A stretch of DNA of 58,261 bases from an uncultured Verrucomicrobiota bacterium (GCA_903856725.1 CAIOCT010000062.1:1-58261), one strand, 5' to 3'. Positions 7,543-17,215 are shown, counted from the stretch's first letter. Made by a program: numbers and translations. The notes: generated by a model from the letters alone, not told the origin.

Positions 7543-9237
7543 ATGTCCAAGAATTTCGCCCGCCTCATTTTTGGCGCTACGCTCCTTTTGTTCTGCGCCT
7601 TTTTTGCGTGGCCGATACTACAAATCCTCAAAGGGGGCTTTATTGACGCGGATGGCCAGCTGACCTTCGCCTACCTTGGCTCGCTACTGACCGATCCGAT
7701 TTATCTCAGCGGCTTAGCCCATTCTTTTGGGCTCGCCCTCACCACGACGATCCTGGCCCTGCTCCTGGCGCTGCCGCTAGCGCTGGTCACGGACCGCTTT
7801 ATCTTTCCTGGTAAAAATTTATTAAGCGCCCTGATTTTGGTCCCCCTAGTACTGCCACCCTTCGTCGGCGCGATCGGTCTCAAACAAATCCTCGGACAAT
7901 ATGGAGCGCTCAATGCCCTGATCATAGAACTCGGTCTCCGCCCCAGCGGTTGGACCTTTGACTGGCTTGCCGCCAACCAGTTTCTCGGCATCGCACTCGT
8001 TAATGCCTTTAGTCTTTATCCAATTATTTATCTCAATGTCGTCGCCGCTCTTGCCAATCTCGACCCAGCCATGGGCGAAGCCGCCGCCAATCTAGGCTGC
8101 ACCGGCTGGCGCCGTTTCTTGAAGATAACCCTGCCTCTCATCAAGTCCGGTCTATTTGCCGGTGGCACCATTGTTTTTATCTGGGCTTTTACCGATCTCG
8201 GCGTCGCGCTCATTTTTGACTACTCTCGTCTGACAGCTGTACAGATTTTTTATGGTTTAAAAGATATGAGCGGTAATCCGTTTCCCTACGCACTGGTAGC
8301 GGTGATGCTTGTTAGCTCAGTCATTTTTTACGCCTTGGGCAAAGGCCTCTTCGGTCGCGACCATTACGCAATGATGGCGAAAGCCACTGCCATCGGCGGT
8401 CCGACTGCACCGCGCCGAGGGCGCGCCTGGTTGTGCACTCTGCTTTTCAGTACGGTCACCACCTTCGCCCTGCTTCCGCATTTCGGCGTCTTACTCGTGG
8501 CCTTCTCGAGCGACTGGTACGGTACCGTTGTCCCCACGCATTTAACGCTCCATAACTTCGAACTCGCCCTCGGTCACCCACTTACCGTTCCTGCCATCGC
8601 CAATAGCCTGAAGTATGCGAGTATCTCGACCATTATTGATCTCCTCCTCGGCCTCGTGCTGGCCTATGTAATCGTCCGCTCAAAAATCGCGGGACGCCAA
8701 GTGCTCGACTTTCTCGCGATGCTGCCCCTCGCCGTACCCGGCCTAGTCTTAGCATTCGGTTACCTCGCCATGAGCCAGGAAGGAAAGTTTTTTGCTTTTC
8801 TCAACCCGACACGTGATCCCACGGTCTTACTCATTATGGCTTATTCCATCCGCCGCCTGCCTTACGTGGTCCGTGCGGCGGTAGCTGGCTTTCAGCAAAC
8901 CAGCGAAACGCTTGAGGAAGCCGCCCAGAATCTCGGCTGCCCACCGCTTAAAGCCGTGCGTAAAATAACGCTGCCATTAATCACCGCGAATCTACTCGCC
9001 GGCGGCCTACTCGCCTTTGCCTTCGCCATGCTGGAGGTTTCCGACTCGCTGGTACTCGCCCAAAAACAAATTTATTACCCCATCACCAAAGCCATTTATG
9101 AACTGTTCCAATTGCTCGGTGACGGCAAATTAATCGCCTCCGCCCTCGGCGTCTGGGCCATGATATTTCTGGGGATAGCTCTCACCGGTTTAACTATTTT
9201 AATCGGCAAAAAATTAGGGGCTCTGTTCCGAGTCTAG
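7543..9237 (+). CDS. ABC transporter permease, Fe3+ type (FbpB/AfuB-like, fused double domain)
   Basis: About 564 residues from ATG 7543; a GTG at 7507 would add 12 residues. It has about twelve hydrophobic segments and two BPD_transp_1 modules, each with an EAA-like loop (MGEAAANLGCTGWRRFLKIT and LEEAAQNLGCPPLKAVRKIT). This duplicated layout is typical of ferric iron, and also thiamine or phosphonate, permeases. Neither a binding protein nor an ATPase adjoins it. The SBP and FbpC-like ATPase at 18608-21324 on the other strand are the obvious partners. It begins 94 bp after mntR, so the two could share a transcript. Confidence 0.88.
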   Translation: MSKNFARLIFGATLLLFCAFFAWPILQILKGGFIDADGQLTFAYLGSLLTDPIYLSGLAHSFGLALTTTILALLLALPLALVTDRFIFPGKNLLSALILVPLVLPPFVGAIGLKQILGQYGALNALIIELGLRPSGWTFDWLAANQFLGIALVNAFSLYPIIYLNVVAALANLDPAMGEAAANLGCTGWRRFLKITLPLIKSGLFAGGTIVFIWAFTDLGVALIFDYSRLTAVQIFYGLKDMSGNPFPYALVAVMLVSSVIFYALGKGLFGRDHYAMMAKATAIGGPTAPRRGRAWLCTLLFSTVTTFALLPHFGVLLVAFSSDWYGTVVPTHLTLHNFELALGHPLTVPAIANSLKYASISTIIDLLLGLVLAYVIVRSKIAGRQVLDFLAMLPLAVPGLVLAFGYLAMSQEGKFFAFLNPTRDPTVLLIMAYSIRRLPYVVRAAVAGFQQTSETLEEAAQNLGCPPLKAVRKITLPLITANLLAGGLLAFAFAMLEVSDSLVLAQKQIYYPITKAIYELFQLLGDGKLIASALGVWAMIFLGIALTGLTILIGKKLGALFRV

Positions 9238-9308
9238 CCACCTAAAGCTTTAAACATTCCGCTCACTCAGCTGCACTCAGCGGGCGTCACTCATTTCATC
9301 CAGCCCTC

Positions 9309-10196
9309 ATGCCTTATCTTATTCTTGTTTCTCTTCTGTGGGCATTTTCTTTTGGCCTGACCAAGGGGATCACGGCAGGCCTTGATGGTACGCTGGTAGC
9401 AGCGATTCGCTTGGGGCTAGCCCTCCTCGTGTTCTTGCCCTTCCTCCGTCTGCGCGGCCTGAGCGTCCGCACGGGTTTCACGCTCGCAGGTATTGGTGCC
9501 ATCCAATTCGGCTGCATGTATCTCGCCTATAACGAAAGCTTCCGCTTCTTGCCGGCCTACCAAGTGGCTCTCTTCAGCGTCACTACGCCAATCCTAGTAA
9601 CGTTATTCGCCGATGCCTTTGATCGAATCCTGCGCCCACGCGCCCTCTTCGCCGCGTTGCTCGCAGTCCTAGGGACGGCGGTCATCATTTTTCAACCCGC
9701 GGCGACTGCCACCTCTTGGCATGGTTTTATTCTCGTGCAAATTTCCAACCTCACCTTCGCCCTCGGCCAAGTCCTCTATCGTCGCTGCCGCTCTCAACTC
9801 ATCGGACAATCTGATCACGAAATTTTTGCGCTCCTGTATGCAGGCGCATTCGTCGTAACCGCGACCGTCGCACTCAGCCAAGGTCATTTCCAGGGCACGC
9901 CTTCCCCACAACAGTGGCGCGTGCTCATTTATCTTGGGCTCGTGGCTTCTGGTCTCGGATTTTTTCTTTTGAATCTCGGGGCCACCCGCGTGAGCGCCGG
10001 CACTTTGGCCGTAATGAATAACGCGAAAATCCCACTAGCCGTAGTCTGCTCTTTGCTTTTTTTTGGTGAATCCGCCGATCCCGTCCGCTTGGCCCTTAGC
10101 TTACTCCTCCTCGGTGCATCCGTGTGGTTAGCCGAAAAAAACACCCCCGCCTGCCCTCGCACTGCGCCGTCAGCGGACGTCAATCCAGCGAAATAA
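9309..10196 (+). CDS. EamA (DMT superfamily) transporter
   Basis: A 295-residue membrane protein with about ten hydrophobic helices arranged as two EamA repeats (roughly residues 2-130 and 145-280). The first repeat opens with LILVSLLWAFSFGLTKG and the second ends with GATRVSAGTLAVMNNAKIPL, both common in DMT exporters of amino acids or other metabolites. The substrate is unknown. It is preceded by the Fe-type permease gene and ends 8 bp from the convergent glmM stop. Confidence 0.9.
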   Translation: MPYLILVSLLWAFSFGLTKGITAGLDGTLVAAIRLGLALLVFLPFLRLRGLSVRTGFTLAGIGAIQFGCMYLAYNESFRFLPAYQVALFSVTTPILVTLFADAFDRILRPRALFAALLAVLGTAVIIFQPAATATSWHGFILVQISNLTFALGQVLYRRCRSQLIGQSDHEIFALLYAGAFVVTATVALSQGHFQGTPSPQQWRVLIYLGLVASGLGFFLLNLGATRVSAGTLAVMNNAKIPLAVVCSLLFFGESADPVRLALSLLLLGASVWLAEKNTPACPRTAPSADVNPAK

Positions 10197-10204
10197 TCTT
10201 CCGC

Positions 10205-11575
10205 TTAAATAACCACGAGCTCAGCGTGCGCCGCCACGGTCAGTCGGTCCAAGCAAGCCGCGACCACTGCATCCGTCGGCCCTTCCACCAACAAACGCAA
10301 TTTAGGTTCCGTCCCCGAGTAGCGCACTAAGACCCGCCCAGTGGCACCCAATTCTGCAGTCACCGCACCGATGACGGCGGATAATCCAGGGAGCGATTCC
10401 AAGGGTAGCTTTTCCTGCACCGTCAGCGCGCGCGACCGCTGTGGAAATTTAACCAACACTTGCCGCAATTCCGAGAGCGTGCGTCCCGTTGCTTGCATAA
10501 TCCCAATCACTTTGAGTGCGGCCACGAGACCATCACCCGTGGGCGATATATCTGCACAAATAACATGACCGGAAGATTCTCCACCCAGTTGCGCACCCGC
10601 GGCGCGCATGCTCTCGATAACATAGCGATCCCCTACCGCCGTACGACAAGTGCGCCCCCCCGCCGCGGCCACCGCGGCATCGACACCAAGATTACTTTGC
10701 ACCGTGATTACCAAAATTTTTTCCACGAGCTGATTTTGCTTCAGCGCATGCACGGCCAGAATCGTCAGCAATTCGTCGCCATCTAACACCTCGCCGTGCT
10801 CATCACATAACACGCAGCGGTCGGCATCACCATCATGGGCAATTCCCAACCGCGCGCCCACCGCACGGACCGCTGCACTCATGCGCTCGGGATGCTGACT
10901 ACCGACGCCGGCATTAATATTTTGTCCGTCTGGTAAATGACCAATCAATGTGAGTGATGCGCCCAAGGCGGCGAGCGCTGTGCGACTTGTCACCGCGGCC
11001 GCGCCATTGGCCGTATCGAGGACAACTGACCAATTCTTTAAACTACCAGGGGGGAGCAAAGCAGTTGTCAGCGCCAAATAATCTTTCAGCGGCTCAGGAT
11101 AGAGAGAAATAATCTCTTCGGCCGGCGCCAAAGCGCGCAAAAAAAATGCCCCGGCTTCGTGCGCTGGGGGCATAAGTTGCTCAATCTGTAACTCAGCTTC
11201 ATCCGTCAGCTTAATTCCCCCGACGCCAAAAAATTTAATTCCATTATCACTGGCCGGATTGTGCGATGCGGTGATGACGGCACCCAACGCTGCCCCGACC
11301 TGCCTAGTCAGCAGACTCACAATTGGCGTCGGCACGATGCCCAAACTCACGGGCTTTAAACCCGCCGAAGCCAAACCCGCAGCTAAGGCCTTCCGCAAGG
11401 CCGGACCTGTACCGCGAGTATCACAACCAATCATGACCTGCGGCAAATATAGGCCTGATTGAGTCTGCGCAAATCGAGCCGCCGCTACGCCCAATCGCCA
11501 CGCCAACTCTTCATTCATCATTGGCGTGCCGTAAGGACCACGCACCCCATCAGTGCCAAAATAGTGCCGCTTCAT
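10205..11575 (-). CDS. glmM: Phosphoglucosamine mutase
   Basis: A 456-residue phosphohexomutase that converts glucosamine-6-phosphate to glucosamine-1-phosphate for peptidoglycan and LPS precursors. The N-terminus YFGTDGVRGPYG, the phosphoserine loop ITASHNPASDNGIKFFG, the metal loop DGDADRC, the sugar-binding GGESSGH and the C-terminal phosphate loop RYSGTEPKLR are all present, in the bacterial GlmM order. The start ATG overlaps the trpD stop by 4 bp, so the two genes are probably coupled. Confidence 0.95.
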   Translation of the reverse strand: MKRHYFGTDGVRGPYGTPMMNEELAWRLGVAAARFAQTQSGLYLPQVMIGCDTRGTGPALRKALAAGLASAGLKPVSLGIVPTPIVSLLTRQVGAALGAVITASHNPASDNGIKFFGVGGIKLTDEAELQIEQLMPPAHEAGAFFLRALAPAEEIISLYPEPLKDYLALTTALLPPGSLKNWSVVLDTANGAAAVTSRTALAALGASLTLIGHLPDGQNINAGVGSQHPERMSAAVRAVGARLGIAHDGDADRCVLCDEHGEVLDGDELLTILAVHALKQNQLVEKILVITVQSNLGVDAAVAAAGGRTCRTAVGDRYVIESMRAAGAQLGGESSGHVICADISPTGDGLVAALKVIGIMQATGRTLSELRQVLVKFPQRSRALTVQEKLPLESLPGLSAVIGAVTAELGATGRVLVRYSGTEPKLRLLVEGPTDAVVAACLDRLTVAAHAELVVI

Positions 11576-12618
11576 GTATGGTAAAACTCCTTGGTCGCCG
11601 CAATCCGCGCCTGGACCGCACCGCCCAAAAGTAATTCTCGCGCCGGCGCTAGCCCTTCGCGAATCGTGTCAGTCCGCCCGACAATAAAGAGCCCCAGCGC
11701 AGCGTTAAGCACAATGGTATCGACCAATCCACGGGGCCCACGCCCGGCGAGCACGGCTTCAACGATTGCTGAATTAGTCGCCACATCCCCACCCTGCAAA
11801 TCAGCGAAAGGGGTCGGCGTTAAACCATAATCTTCACCCCGCAAAATCGCCGGAAACTCGCGCAAGCGACCAACGCCGCGCACTTGGTTAACGGTTGCGG
11901 TAGTGAGCTCGTCGATTCCCGTCTCCGCGGTGATGACTCCATGACCGACCAAGCCGGCGACTTGACCCAACTCTTCGAGGGTGAGCGCTAATTTAGCAAC
12001 GAGAGGCTGCGAATAAACTCCCAGTAAAATATGAGCTGGTCGCCCCGGATTGATCAGTGGCCCCAATATATTAAAGACGGTGCGTTGCCCCTGCGCGGCT
12101 AGCGCCTTGCGGACTGGGCCAATATGCTTAAAAGCGGGGTGATAATTAGGCGCGAAGAAGAACACATAACCAAGTTGCTCAAGCGCGCGGCGTAATTGCT
12201 CGGGCGAAGCGGCTAAATCCACGCCTAAAGCAGAGAGCAAATCAGCGCTTCCACATTTTGAGGTAATGCCGCGGTTGCCGTGCTTCATCACCGGTACCCC
12301 CGCGCTCGCAAGCAGCAAAACAACGAGGCTCGAGATATTAAAACCGCCGGCGTGATCTCCACCGGTACCGACGATATCGAGGGCCCGCGCCGACCAAGCC
12401 TCAACCCCGGGATTCACCGCGCGCGACCGAAAAGCTCGCGCAAAATTAGCAATTTCTTCTGGCGTCTCACCTTTGGCCGCGAGTGCGGTGAGAAACGATC
12501 CTTTCGCGACATCGCTCTCTTCCGTTCCCGTCAAGCTTGCCGCGGCCACAGCCACTTCGGCCGCCGTGAGATTACGGCCGGCAGTCAATTGGGTGGTCAA
12601 TTCAATGAGGAGAGCCAT
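11572..12618 (-). CDS. trpD: Anthranilate phosphoribosyltransferase
   Basis: About 348 residues from ATG 12618; the frame extends to 12660 but MALLIELTTQLTAGRNL is the normal N-terminus. Family motifs are visible: DIVGTGGDHAGGFNISS (PRPP pyrophosphate binding), MKHGNRGITSKCGSADLL and the anthranilate region NILGPLINPGRP. It transfers phosphoribose to anthranilate in tryptophan synthesis. No other trp gene is next to it. It is coupled to glmM downstream and lies head-to-head with uppP. Confidence 0.94.
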   Translation of the reverse strand: MALLIELTTQLTAGRNLTAAEVAVAAASLTGTEESDVAKGSFLTALAAKGETPEEIANFARAFRSRAVNPGVEAWSARALDIVGTGGDHAGGFNISSLVVLLLASAGVPVMKHGNRGITSKCGSADLLSALGVDLAASPEQLRRALEQLGYVFFFAPNYHPAFKHIGPVRKALAAQGQRTVFNILGPLINPGRPAHILLGVYSQPLVAKLALTLEELGQVAGLVGHGVITAETGIDELTTATVNQVRGVGRLREFPAILRGEDYGLTPTPFADLQGGDVATNSAIVEAVLAGRGPRGLVDTIVLNAALGLFIVGRTDTIREGLAPARELLLGGAVQARIAATKEFYHT

Positions 12619-12700
12619 CGCGGGCCGAGCAGAATCATTTCCCCCCCAGGCGCAAAGCATAAAACTCGACAGCCTCCGACTCCTCTTGAAAACTCAGCAT

Positions 12701-13705
12701 GTGTACTTCCTGTCGCACACCCTCCGCTCCTGCCTGTTAATTGGTGCTGTACTTACGCTCAGCGCCGGCGCCGCTGAAAAATTAGCACCACCCGTGCATG
12801 AACTGAGCCCAGCCGATGCAGTCGTACTCGGCTTGGTCGAAGGCGTGACCGAATTTTTACCCGTCTCCTCCACCGGACACCTCATTATAGCTAATCAACT
12901 GCTCGGCTTAGAATCCGAACGGCAACTGGCTGATCGTGCAGGAAAACCTCTCTGGCATAAAGCACCCACCAAAGATCACCCCAACGGCGTTCCCCTCACG
13001 CTCAAATTAGCAGCGGACACTTACACCGTCGTTATTCAAATTGGCGCCATCGCTGCGGTCATCGCCCTTTATTGGCGCCAACTGCTCAGCATGTTGCTCG
13101 GCCTCCTTGGTCGCAGCACTCCTGGCTTTCGTTTACTTCGCAACGTACTGCTAGCATTTTTCCCAGTCGCGATCATTGGTTTTCTATTACACGATGTCGT
13201 AGCAGAATATCTTTTCTCACCCATCACCGTGATCGGTTCATTGGTCGGAGGAGCTTGCTTGATGTTATGGGCGGAGCGGTGGCGACGGGCGAACAGCGGC
13301 ACGGGATTCTCTAAAGGCGAAGGCGCCGATCTCACCACCCGCAAGTCAATTGGTATTGGCTTTGCCCAATGCCTTGCTCTTTGCCCCGGCATGAGTCGAT
13401 CGATGGTAACCATCGTGGCAGGTTATTTAGCGGGCCTGAACCCCGCCAGGTCTGCAGAATTTAGTTTCTTGGTCGGATTGCCAACGCTGGCCGGGGCGGC
13501 CTTTTTGAAATCGCTCAAATCAGGCCCGGCGATGATCCAAGTTTTTGGTTGGAGTAATGTACTCCTCGGGGCACTCGTCGCCGCTATTTCAGCCCTGATT
13601 GCGGTCAAATTTCTTGTGCATTTCATCTCGCGTCATGGATTGGCCATTTTTGCGTATTATCGCCTGGCACTGGCAGTTGCACTCCTCATGCTTTATCTGC
13701 TTTAA
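12701..13705 (+). CDS. uppP: Undecaprenyl-diphosphatase UppP/BacA
   Basis: About 334 residues from GTG 12701; an ATG at 12605 is in frame but would overlap trpD. The two family signatures are present: EGVTEFLPVSSTGHLI and PGMSRSMVTIVAGYLAGL. UppP recycles undecaprenyl pyrophosphate to the lipid carrier at the cytoplasmic membrane. The protein is longer than the usual 265-280 residues. It has an extra hydrophobic N-terminus (LRSCLLIGAVLTLSAGAAEK) that reads like a signal or additional helix, and an insert of about 35 residues after the first signature (around LESERQLADRAGKPLWHKAP). Confidence 0.93.
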   Translation: MYFLSHTLRSCLLIGAVLTLSAGAAEKLAPPVHELSPADAVVLGLVEGVTEFLPVSSTGHLIIANQLLGLESERQLADRAGKPLWHKAPTKDHPNGVPLTLKLAADTYTVVIQIGAIAAVIALYWRQLLSMLLGLLGRSTPGFRLLRNVLLAFFPVAIIGFLLHDVVAEYLFSPITVIGSLVGGACLMLWAERWRRANSGTGFSKGEGADLTTRKSIGIGFAQCLALCPGMSRSMVTIVAGYLAGLNPARSAEFSFLVGLPTLAGAAFLKSLKSGPAMIQVFGWSNVLLGALVAAISALIAVKFLVHFISRHGLAIFAYYRLALAVALLMLYLL

Positions 13706-13827
13706 GCCCAATTTACCCCGCCGACTATAACTCTTGACGGCTCTTACGGCGAACCTTACGACCCTCGTCTTTATACCACAAATCCGCGCTGGTTTTAACC
13801 GACCAACTGCGACAACTTCTACTTCCT
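13706..13827. other. Intergenic region upstream of rpmF
   Basis: 122 bp between uppP and rpmF. The strand contains CTTGACGG at about 13733 followed by AT-richer sequence near TTTATACC, a weak possible promoter for the rpmF-plsX-fabH genes. No clear terminator for uppP was seen. Confidence 0.3.
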
Positions 13828-14004
13828 ATGGCTAACCCGAAACGCAAACAATCCAAGCGCCGCAGCGCCAACCGCCGCGCCGCCAACGCTTTCATCGCTC
13901 CTGAATTTGCTAAAGACACCGATGGTGGCGCTTTCCGCCCTCACCGCGTGAATCCAAAAACCGGCATTTATCGCGGCCGCCAAGTGCTCAACGTAGAGGT
14001 TTAA
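13828..14004 (+). CDS. rpmF: 50S ribosomal protein L32
   Basis: A 58-residue basic protein starting MANPKRKQSKRRSANRRAA and ending RGRQVLNVEV, matching bacterial L32. It is too short for many ORF filters but the start, length and composition are characteristic. It lacks the two CxxC pairs of zinc-ribbon L32, so it is a zinc-independent form. It sits directly upstream of plsX and fabH, the classic rpmF-plsX-fabH order. The start is preceded by a pyrimidine-rich stretch (CTTCTACTTCCT) and no Shine-Dalgarno motif. Confidence 0.96.
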   Translation: MANPKRKQSKRRSANRRAANAFIAPEFAKDTDGGAFRPHRVNPKTGIYRGRQVLNVEV

Positions 14005-14040
14005 GGTCTGCTCGGATAATATTTCGCCATCCACCCCGAC

Positions 14041-15111
14041 ATGGTCAGTCCCGCAGTAGCCCAGGCGCGCATTGCGGTCGACGCAATGGGTGGAGATCTT
14101 GGACCGGCCGAAGTGGTCGAAGCGGTCAAATTAGCACTCGCTGCAGACGCGCATATTTCTCCCCTCATACTCGTGGGGGATCAAGCGGTCTTGGAACCCC
14201 TGCTGCTGCAAGCTGGCCTGAGCGGTCACGCTAAGTTATCAGTCGCCCATGCTTCCGAAGTGATCACCATGACGGATAAGCCCCTCCGGGCGATTATCCG
14301 CAAAAAGGATTCTTCCATGGTGGTGGGGTTTAATCTGATTAAGGAAGGTCGCGCCAGTGTCCTGGTCAGTTCAGGCAACACCGGGGCCCTGATGGCCGGA
14401 AGCAAGCTGATCGTCGGCGCGATGCCTGGGGTGGAACGCCCTTCGCTGGCGCCCGCTATTCCGCGTGAAGGCGGTTCATTCATTTTGATCGATGCCGGTG
14501 CTAATCCCACCGCAGAAGCTGTGCACTTGATGCACAATGCGATCATGGGATCACATTACGCTCACACCGTGCTGGGTACTGCCACTCCACGAGTGGGCTT
14601 ACTGACGCTCGGGACCGAAGAGGGCAAAGGCACCCCGTTAACCAATGAAACCCACGAGTTGCTCAAGAAAATTAATGGTATCATTAATTACGTGGGACCG
14701 GTGGAAGGGTTTCAGCTTTTTCGTGACCATGTTGATGTCGTGGTCTGCGATGGTTTTGTGGGAAATACCTTGCTGAAGTCATGGGAATCCATGGCTAAAT
14801 TCATCAAAAATCTTTTGGCGGAAGAAATGAAGCGAACCCCTCTACGGATTGCTGGCTATGTACTGGCGAAAGGAGCCTTCGATGCACTCAAAGACCGCCT
14901 CAACCCCGATCGTTACGGCGGGGCTCCGCTGTTGGGAGTGCAAGGCAACGTGCTAAAGGCCCATGGTTCCAGCAACCGGCATGCTTGGGCCAGCGCCATT
15001 CGGGCAGCCGGTAAAATCCTCCAACACGATCTTTATCACCGCATCGAAGCCGATGTTGCCCGCGCCAACACGCTGATTGCCGCCCCTTCACCCGACCCCA
15101 CGGTCACTTAA
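14041..15111 (+). CDS. plsX: Phosphate acyltransferase PlsX
   Basis: A 356-residue enzyme making acyl-phosphate from acyl-ACP for phospholipid synthesis. Motifs: IAVDAMGGDLGPAEVV at the N-terminus, SSGNTGALMAGSKLI, IDAGANPTAEAVHL, LLTLGTEEGKG and VCDGFVGNTLLKS. It lies 36 bp after rpmF and 8 bp before fabH, and is most likely co-transcribed with both. Length and order are ordinary. Confidence 0.96.
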   Translation: MVSPAVAQARIAVDAMGGDLGPAEVVEAVKLALAADAHISPLILVGDQAVLEPLLLQAGLSGHAKLSVAHASEVITMTDKPLRAIIRKKDSSMVVGFNLIKEGRASVLVSSGNTGALMAGSKLIVGAMPGVERPSLAPAIPREGGSFILIDAGANPTAEAVHLMHNAIMGSHYAHTVLGTATPRVGLLTLGTEEGKGTPLTNETHELLKKINGIINYVGPVEGFQLFRDHVDVVVCDGFVGNTLLKSWESMAKFIKNLLAEEMKRTPLRIAGYVLAKGAFDALKDRLNPDRYGGAPLLGVQGNVLKAHGSSNRHAWASAIRAAGKILQHDLYHRIEADVARANTLIAAPSPDPTVT

Positions 15112-15119
15112 TTTTCTCT

Positions 15120-16106
15120 ATGGCTTCAGTAATCATTGCCGGCGTTGGCTCCTATGCCCCCACGAAGATCCTCACCAATGAGGATCTCGCCAAATTGGTG
15201 GACACATCCGATGAATGGATTGTGAGCCGCTCAGGCATTCGGGAGCGCCATATCGCCGCTGAGGATGAAGCGACCTCGGATATGGCCATTAAATCGGCCC
15301 AGTCGGCCCTGCTTGATGCAAAGATCAAGGCGGAAGAAATCGATCTGCTCATTGTAGCAACCTGCACCCCAGACTACATGCTCCCCTCGACGGCCTGCGT
15401 CGTTCAGCATAAGCTAGGAATTTTACCTCACGCTACTTGTTTTGATATTTCAGCAGCTTGTAGCGGATTTCTTTACGCTCTCGAGATCGCTTACGGACAG
15501 TTGCTGACGGGTCGCTATAAATGCGCCCTGATCATCGGATCTGAAAAGCTCTCCTCAATTATTGACTGGTCGGACCGCACCACCTGTGTGCTATTTGGTG
15601 ACGGCGCCGGTGCCGCCGTTTTGAAGAAAGTCGACCAATCGGGCATTGGGATAATTGGTTCCGATTTGGGCGCTGATGGCGCGATGCGGGAGCTGCTCTA
15701 CATGCCGGCGGGAGGCAGTCGCTGCCCCACTTCACCCCAGACCATTGCCAATAAAGATCATTTCCTGCGAATGAAGGGCAAAGAAGTCTTTAAGCATGCG
15801 GTCCGCGTCATGGAGACAGTTGCCCGCGAAATGGTGGAACAACATCACCTCACGCTTGACCAAATCAATCTCGTGATCCCCCACCAAGCCAATATCCGCA
15901 TTATTGAGGCCCTCGCAGGTAACCTCGGCTTACCCTTAGAGCGGTTTTATATCAACCTCGACCGATATGGGAACACCTCGGCCGCCACGATTCCGATCGC
16001 GCTCGATGAAGCTCGCCGCGCAGGTAAAATCAAACCTGGCGATTACACCTTATTGGTGGCCTTCGGCGCTGGCTTGACCTACGGCTCCACTCTTATTCGA
16101 TGGTAA
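15120..16106 (+). CDS. fabH: 3-oxoacyl-ACP synthase III
   Basis: A 328-residue FabH that condenses acetyl-CoA or a branched acyl-CoA with malonyl-ACP to begin fatty acid synthesis. The catalytic triad is visible: Cys114 in AACSGFLYALE, His255 in IPHQANIRII and Asn near 285 in RYGNTSAATIPIAL. The ending VAFGAGLTYGSTLIRW is typical. It is directly downstream of plsX and 11 bp before the TPR protein gene, continuing the envelope gene block. Confidence 0.96.
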   Translation: MASVIIAGVGSYAPTKILTNEDLAKLVDTSDEWIVSRSGIRERHIAAEDEATSDMAIKSAQSALLDAKIKAEEIDLLIVATCTPDYMLPSTACVVQHKLGILPHATCFDISAACSGFLYALEIAYGQLLTGRYKCALIIGSEKLSSIIDWSDRTTCVLFGDGAGAAVLKKVDQSGIGIIGSDLGADGAMRELLYMPAGGSRCPTSPQTIANKDHFLRMKGKEVFKHAVRVMETVAREMVEQHHLTLDQINLVIPHQANIRIIEALAGNLGLPLERFYINLDRYGNTSAATIPIALDEARRAGKIKPGDYTLLVAFGAGLTYGSTLIRW

Positions 16107-16117
16107 CTATTCGTTTT

Positions 16118-17182
16118 ATGCGTCGCCTCTCCCTTTCCTTCATCCTTGCTGCGCTGACCGCGCTGCTTTTTAGCCCCGCCCGGCTGGCTGCCGATCTTAT
16201 CTGGACGCCTCAAGGCGGCTGGCATGCAGAGAGCGGCGTGCTCGCAGGCCTCGGTGGTGATGAAGGCCGCAACGCCCTCGACTTCATGAACAAAGCGCGG
16301 GCCGCTGAAGAAGCCGGCCAGGGTTCTACCGCCCTCAAAGCCTACACGGTCGTAGCAAAAAAATATCCGAATTCTATCTTCGCAGCGGAAGCGCTTTATC
16401 ACACCGGATTAATCTATCAAAAGCGTCAGCAATATTACAAAGCGTTCGATACGTACCAGAAAATGCTGGGGCGTTATCCTAATTCGGAAAAATTTACTCA
16501 AGTAATCGGCGAGCAATATCGCATCGCCTCGCTCCTCGCCGAAGGCCAACGCAGCCGTATCTGGGGTTTGTTCCCCGGGTTCCGTAATCGGGAGAAATCG
16601 ATCGAGTACTTCGAGATGATGGTCCGCACCGCCCCCTTTAGTGATTACGCCCCGCTGGCGCTCATGAATGCAGCCCGCGGCTACAAAAAAATCGGCGAAG
16701 AAGAAGCGGCCATCGATGCCTTGGATCGCATGATCAATACGTATCCCCGTAGTGCGCTCACGCCCGATGCCTATCTGCGCATCGCTGAAACCCACGCCTC
16801 ACTCGTTGATGGTCCGTACTACGATCAAGCCGCCACCAAAGAAGCCATCACCTACTACGAGGACTACATGATTTTGTTCCCCGGTGATCTCGGCGGCATG
16901 GCCACAGCAGAAAAAGGCCTAGCTAACATGAAAAAGGTGTTAGCCCGCAGCAAATTGACGATGGGCGAATATTATTATAAATATCGCAAAAATTACCAAG
17001 CCGCGAAGGTTTTTTATAACGAGGCAATCACCGTTTATCCTGACTCAGAAGTAGCGGCCGAAGCCCGCACTAAACTAGCCGCCGTCGATGCCGCCCTCCA
17101 ACGGCAAAGCGGTAACACCGCAGCAAGCCCGCAACCGGCCACACCCGCGGCGGTGAAGAAAAAGCGTTTTGGGATTTTTTAA
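16118..17182 (+). CDS. Exported tetratricopeptide protein, BamD/YfiO-like
   Basis: About 354 residues from ATG 16118 (ATG 16100 would overlap fabH). An N-terminal signal sequence (MRRLSLSFILAALTALLFSP, then ARLAAD) has no lipobox cysteine, unlike classic BamD. TPR-like repeats follow: AAEEAGQGSTALKAYTVVAK, YKAFDTYQKMLGRYPNSEKF, AIDALDRMINTYPRSA and YQAAKVFYNEAITVYPDSE. This pattern matches the outer-membrane assembly (BamD/YfiO) or CpoB-like group. The C-terminus is an Ala/Pro-rich tail ending KKKRFGIF. Its place before lptE supports a role in outer-membrane biogenesis. The exact function is inferred. Confidence 0.8.
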   Translation: MRRLSLSFILAALTALLFSPARLAADLIWTPQGGWHAESGVLAGLGGDEGRNALDFMNKARAAEEAGQGSTALKAYTVVAKKYPNSIFAAEALYHTGLIYQKRQQYYKAFDTYQKMLGRYPNSEKFTQVIGEQYRIASLLAEGQRSRIWGLFPGFRNREKSIEYFEMMVRTAPFSDYAPLALMNAARGYKKIGEEEAAIDALDRMINTYPRSALTPDAYLRIAETHASLVDGPYYDQAATKEAITYYEDYMILFPGDLGGMATAEKGLANMKKVLARSKLTMGEYYYKYRKNYQAAKVFYNEAITVYPDSEVAAEARTKLAAVDAALQRQSGNTAASPQPATPAAVKKKRFGIF

Positions 17183-17215
17183 GCTGATCGGCTGAGCGCC
17201 GTTTTCACTTTTGTT

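Noticed and set aside
9238-9308. A weak hairpin CCGCT/AGCGG after the Fe-type permease gene as a terminator
   Set aside because: Loop of 15 bases and no T-run.
13706-13798. An open frame after uppP (ending in YDPRLYTTNPRWF) that could be a remnant of a YceD-like protein, often found before rpmF
   Set aside because: No start codon, no recognisable YceD motif, and it simply continues the uppP frame past the stop; too short to support.
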